DNA of 5,976 nucleotides, from contig JANNRA010000012.1 of the NCBI GenBank assembly GCA_031401035.1, positions 1 through 5,976 of the forward strand, read 5' to 3'. Below the pieces are notes generated by a model. It was not told where the DNA came from. It made no database searches and saw nothing but the letters and a program-made list of their open reading frames with translations. This DNA comes from JANNRA01 sp031401035 (lineage in GTDB: Bacteria; Desulfobacterota; Binatia; HRBIN30; CADEER01). Shown piece after piece: positions 5,172 through 5,976 of this stretch. A program made the position numbers and the translations under genes. Within the stretch, counting starts at the first letter, position 1. Every line of letters begins with the position of its first letter.

Positions 5172-5865
5172 GCCGCGTCAGCGCCGCGTCGCGTGGACCC
5201 ACGCGACGCGCATCATCGCGGCGCGCTATCCGCCCATCGACCTGTTCGAACGCGTCTCACCCGACCCGGCGGTGTGGGAGGCGCTGATCGCCGCCGAGCA
5301 GCTGGTCAACCCTCGCCTGCGCGATGCGGTGGGCGAGATCCACCTCCTGCCGCCCGGCGAGCGTATGAGCGGGCCGGGTGCGTCCTACGTCATGGCCGCC
5401 TTCACGCACGCCAACCCGGCCGGCTCGCGTTTCAGCGACGGCGCTTACGGCGTCTACTACGCGGCACGCGCGCTGCGCACGGCGGTGCGCGAGACCGCCT
5501 TCCACCTCGGCCGCCTCGCTGCCGACAGCCGCGATGCGGCGCGCTACGAGGACATGCGGGTGCTGGTCTGGCACATCGACGCGCGTTTCGCCGCCGTGGC
5601 CAGCCTGCCCGCGGCGCGCCAGGCGGCGCTGTTGGCGCCCGACTCATACGCCGAGAGCCGCCCGTTCGGCGCGGCGCTGCGCGCCGCCGGCGGTAACGGC
5701 ATCGTCTACCCGAGCGTGCGCGACGCCGGCGGCCAGTGCATCGCCGCCTTCACGCCGCGCGCCGTCGCCCCGCCGGTCCCGGCGCAGATGCTGCAGTACC
5801 ACTGGGACGGCCAGCGCGTGGCGCGCTACTTCGACTACGCCGCCGGGACGTGGGTGGGGCTCTGA
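5140..5865 (+). CDS. RES-domain toxin (NAD+ phosphorolase family)
   Basis: This 241-aa protein (239 if the second ATG at 5146 is used) has the RES-domain landmarks. These are PPIDLFERV with R38, then a SGPGASYVMAAFTH stretch, SRFSDGAYGVYYAA (96-109) and VRETAFH with E118. A C-terminal IVYPSVRD follows with S192, a candidate for the family's Ser. RES toxins paired with MbcA/ParS-type antitoxins degrade cellular NAD+ and arrest growth when freed. All Arg, Tyr, Glu and Ser landmarks I can recognise are present, so it appears active. Both possible ATGs lie inside the antitoxin gene (26-32 nt overlap, different frame), and no better start exists downstream before the domain begins. No independent ribosome site is evident, so coupling to the antitoxin is likely. 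The N-terminal ~18 residues are Arg/Pro-rich and outside the usual domain. Confidence 0.87.
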   Translation: MSMPRARPGPEPRQRRVAWTHATRIIAARYPPIDLFERVSPDPAVWEALIAAEQLVNPRLRDAVGEIHLLPPGERMSGPGASYVMAAFTHANPAGSRFSDGAYGVYYAARALRTAVRETAFHLGRLAADSRDAARYEDMRVLVWHIDARFAAVASLPAARQAALLAPDSYAESRPFGAALRAAGGNGIVYPSVRDAGGQCIAAFTPRAVAPPVPAQMLQYHWDGQRVARYFDYAAGTWVGL

Positions 5866-5976
5866 TGTGGAGTGGGGGGGGGGAGGCCCGCGGCCCCCGG
5901 GCGCCGCGGGGGCGGGGCGGGGGCGGCGCCCCCCCCAGGACCCGGCGGCCGAGGTGAGAGGGTCCTGTTGGTGGGG
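5866..5976. other. G/C homopolymer-rich tail, probable low-quality contig end
   Basis: After the RES stop codon the sequence becomes extreme: ten Gs in a row (5874-5883), several further G-runs and C-runs, and almost no A or T until about 5950. It differs abruptly from the coding DNA before it and encodes no recognisable protein. A sequencing or assembly end artefact is the likeliest cause. A genuine G-rich terminal repeat cannot be excluded. Confidence 0.5.

Noticed and set aside
1..5976. CRISPR arrays, tRNA or rRNA genes, IS elements or integrases
   Set aside because: No spaced direct repeats, no cloverleaf or rRNA-like sequence, and no transposase or recombinase motifs were seen on either strand.

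Overview
The window is high-GC bacterial DNA with proteobacterial-type gene families. The cytoplasmic-type NamZ with a DOMON-like partner and the MbcA/ParS-RES pair leave a weak gammaproteobacterial impression, but nothing here fixes the lineage. Three blocks can be read.

Left block (1-1756, + strand): the 3' part of a DOMON-like domain gene, then, 7 nt later, a complete NamZ-type (DUF1343, GH171) exo-beta-N-acetylmuramidase. These two form a peptidoglycan-recycling pair. A short intergenic stretch follows with a REP-like hairpin (1778-1797). Next is the C-terminal remnant of a cytochrome P450 on the - strand (1867 to about 2067). It keeps its heme-binding motif, but the rest of the gene is missing.

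Central block (2099-4565, - strand): a compact three-gene operon read from right to left. It encodes a class I SAM methyltransferase with a lipoprotein-like leader, a 12-TM APC-superfamily permease, and a secreted thioredoxin-like protein. The third gene is the highlight. An in-frame TGA (2342-2344) sits exactly where the first Cys of the thioredoxin CxxC motif should be (W-U-M-V-C). The same frame continues into a normal thioredoxin C-terminal half. A stem-loop with a GU-containing apical loop starts 12 nt after the UGA, at the spacing expected of a bacterial SECIS. The simplest reading is a selenocysteine-containing periplasmic thioredoxin of 137 aa. Ordinary gene calling would split it into a 56-aa leader peptide and an 80-aa headless thioredoxin. 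The permease and selenoprotein genes overlap by one base (TGATG) and the selenoprotein has a strong GGAGG site, so the three genes are probably co-expressed. The block looks less GC-rich than its flanks and abuts the P450 stump, which suggests it was acquired or rearranged.

Right block (4764-5865, + strand): an MbcA/ParS/Xre-type antitoxin overlapping a RES-domain toxin (NAD+ phosphorolase family), divergent from the central operon. An inverted repeat just before the antitoxin start could be its autoregulatory operator. The last ~110 bases (5866-5976) are G/C homopolymer-rich and look like a degraded contig end rather than coding sequence.
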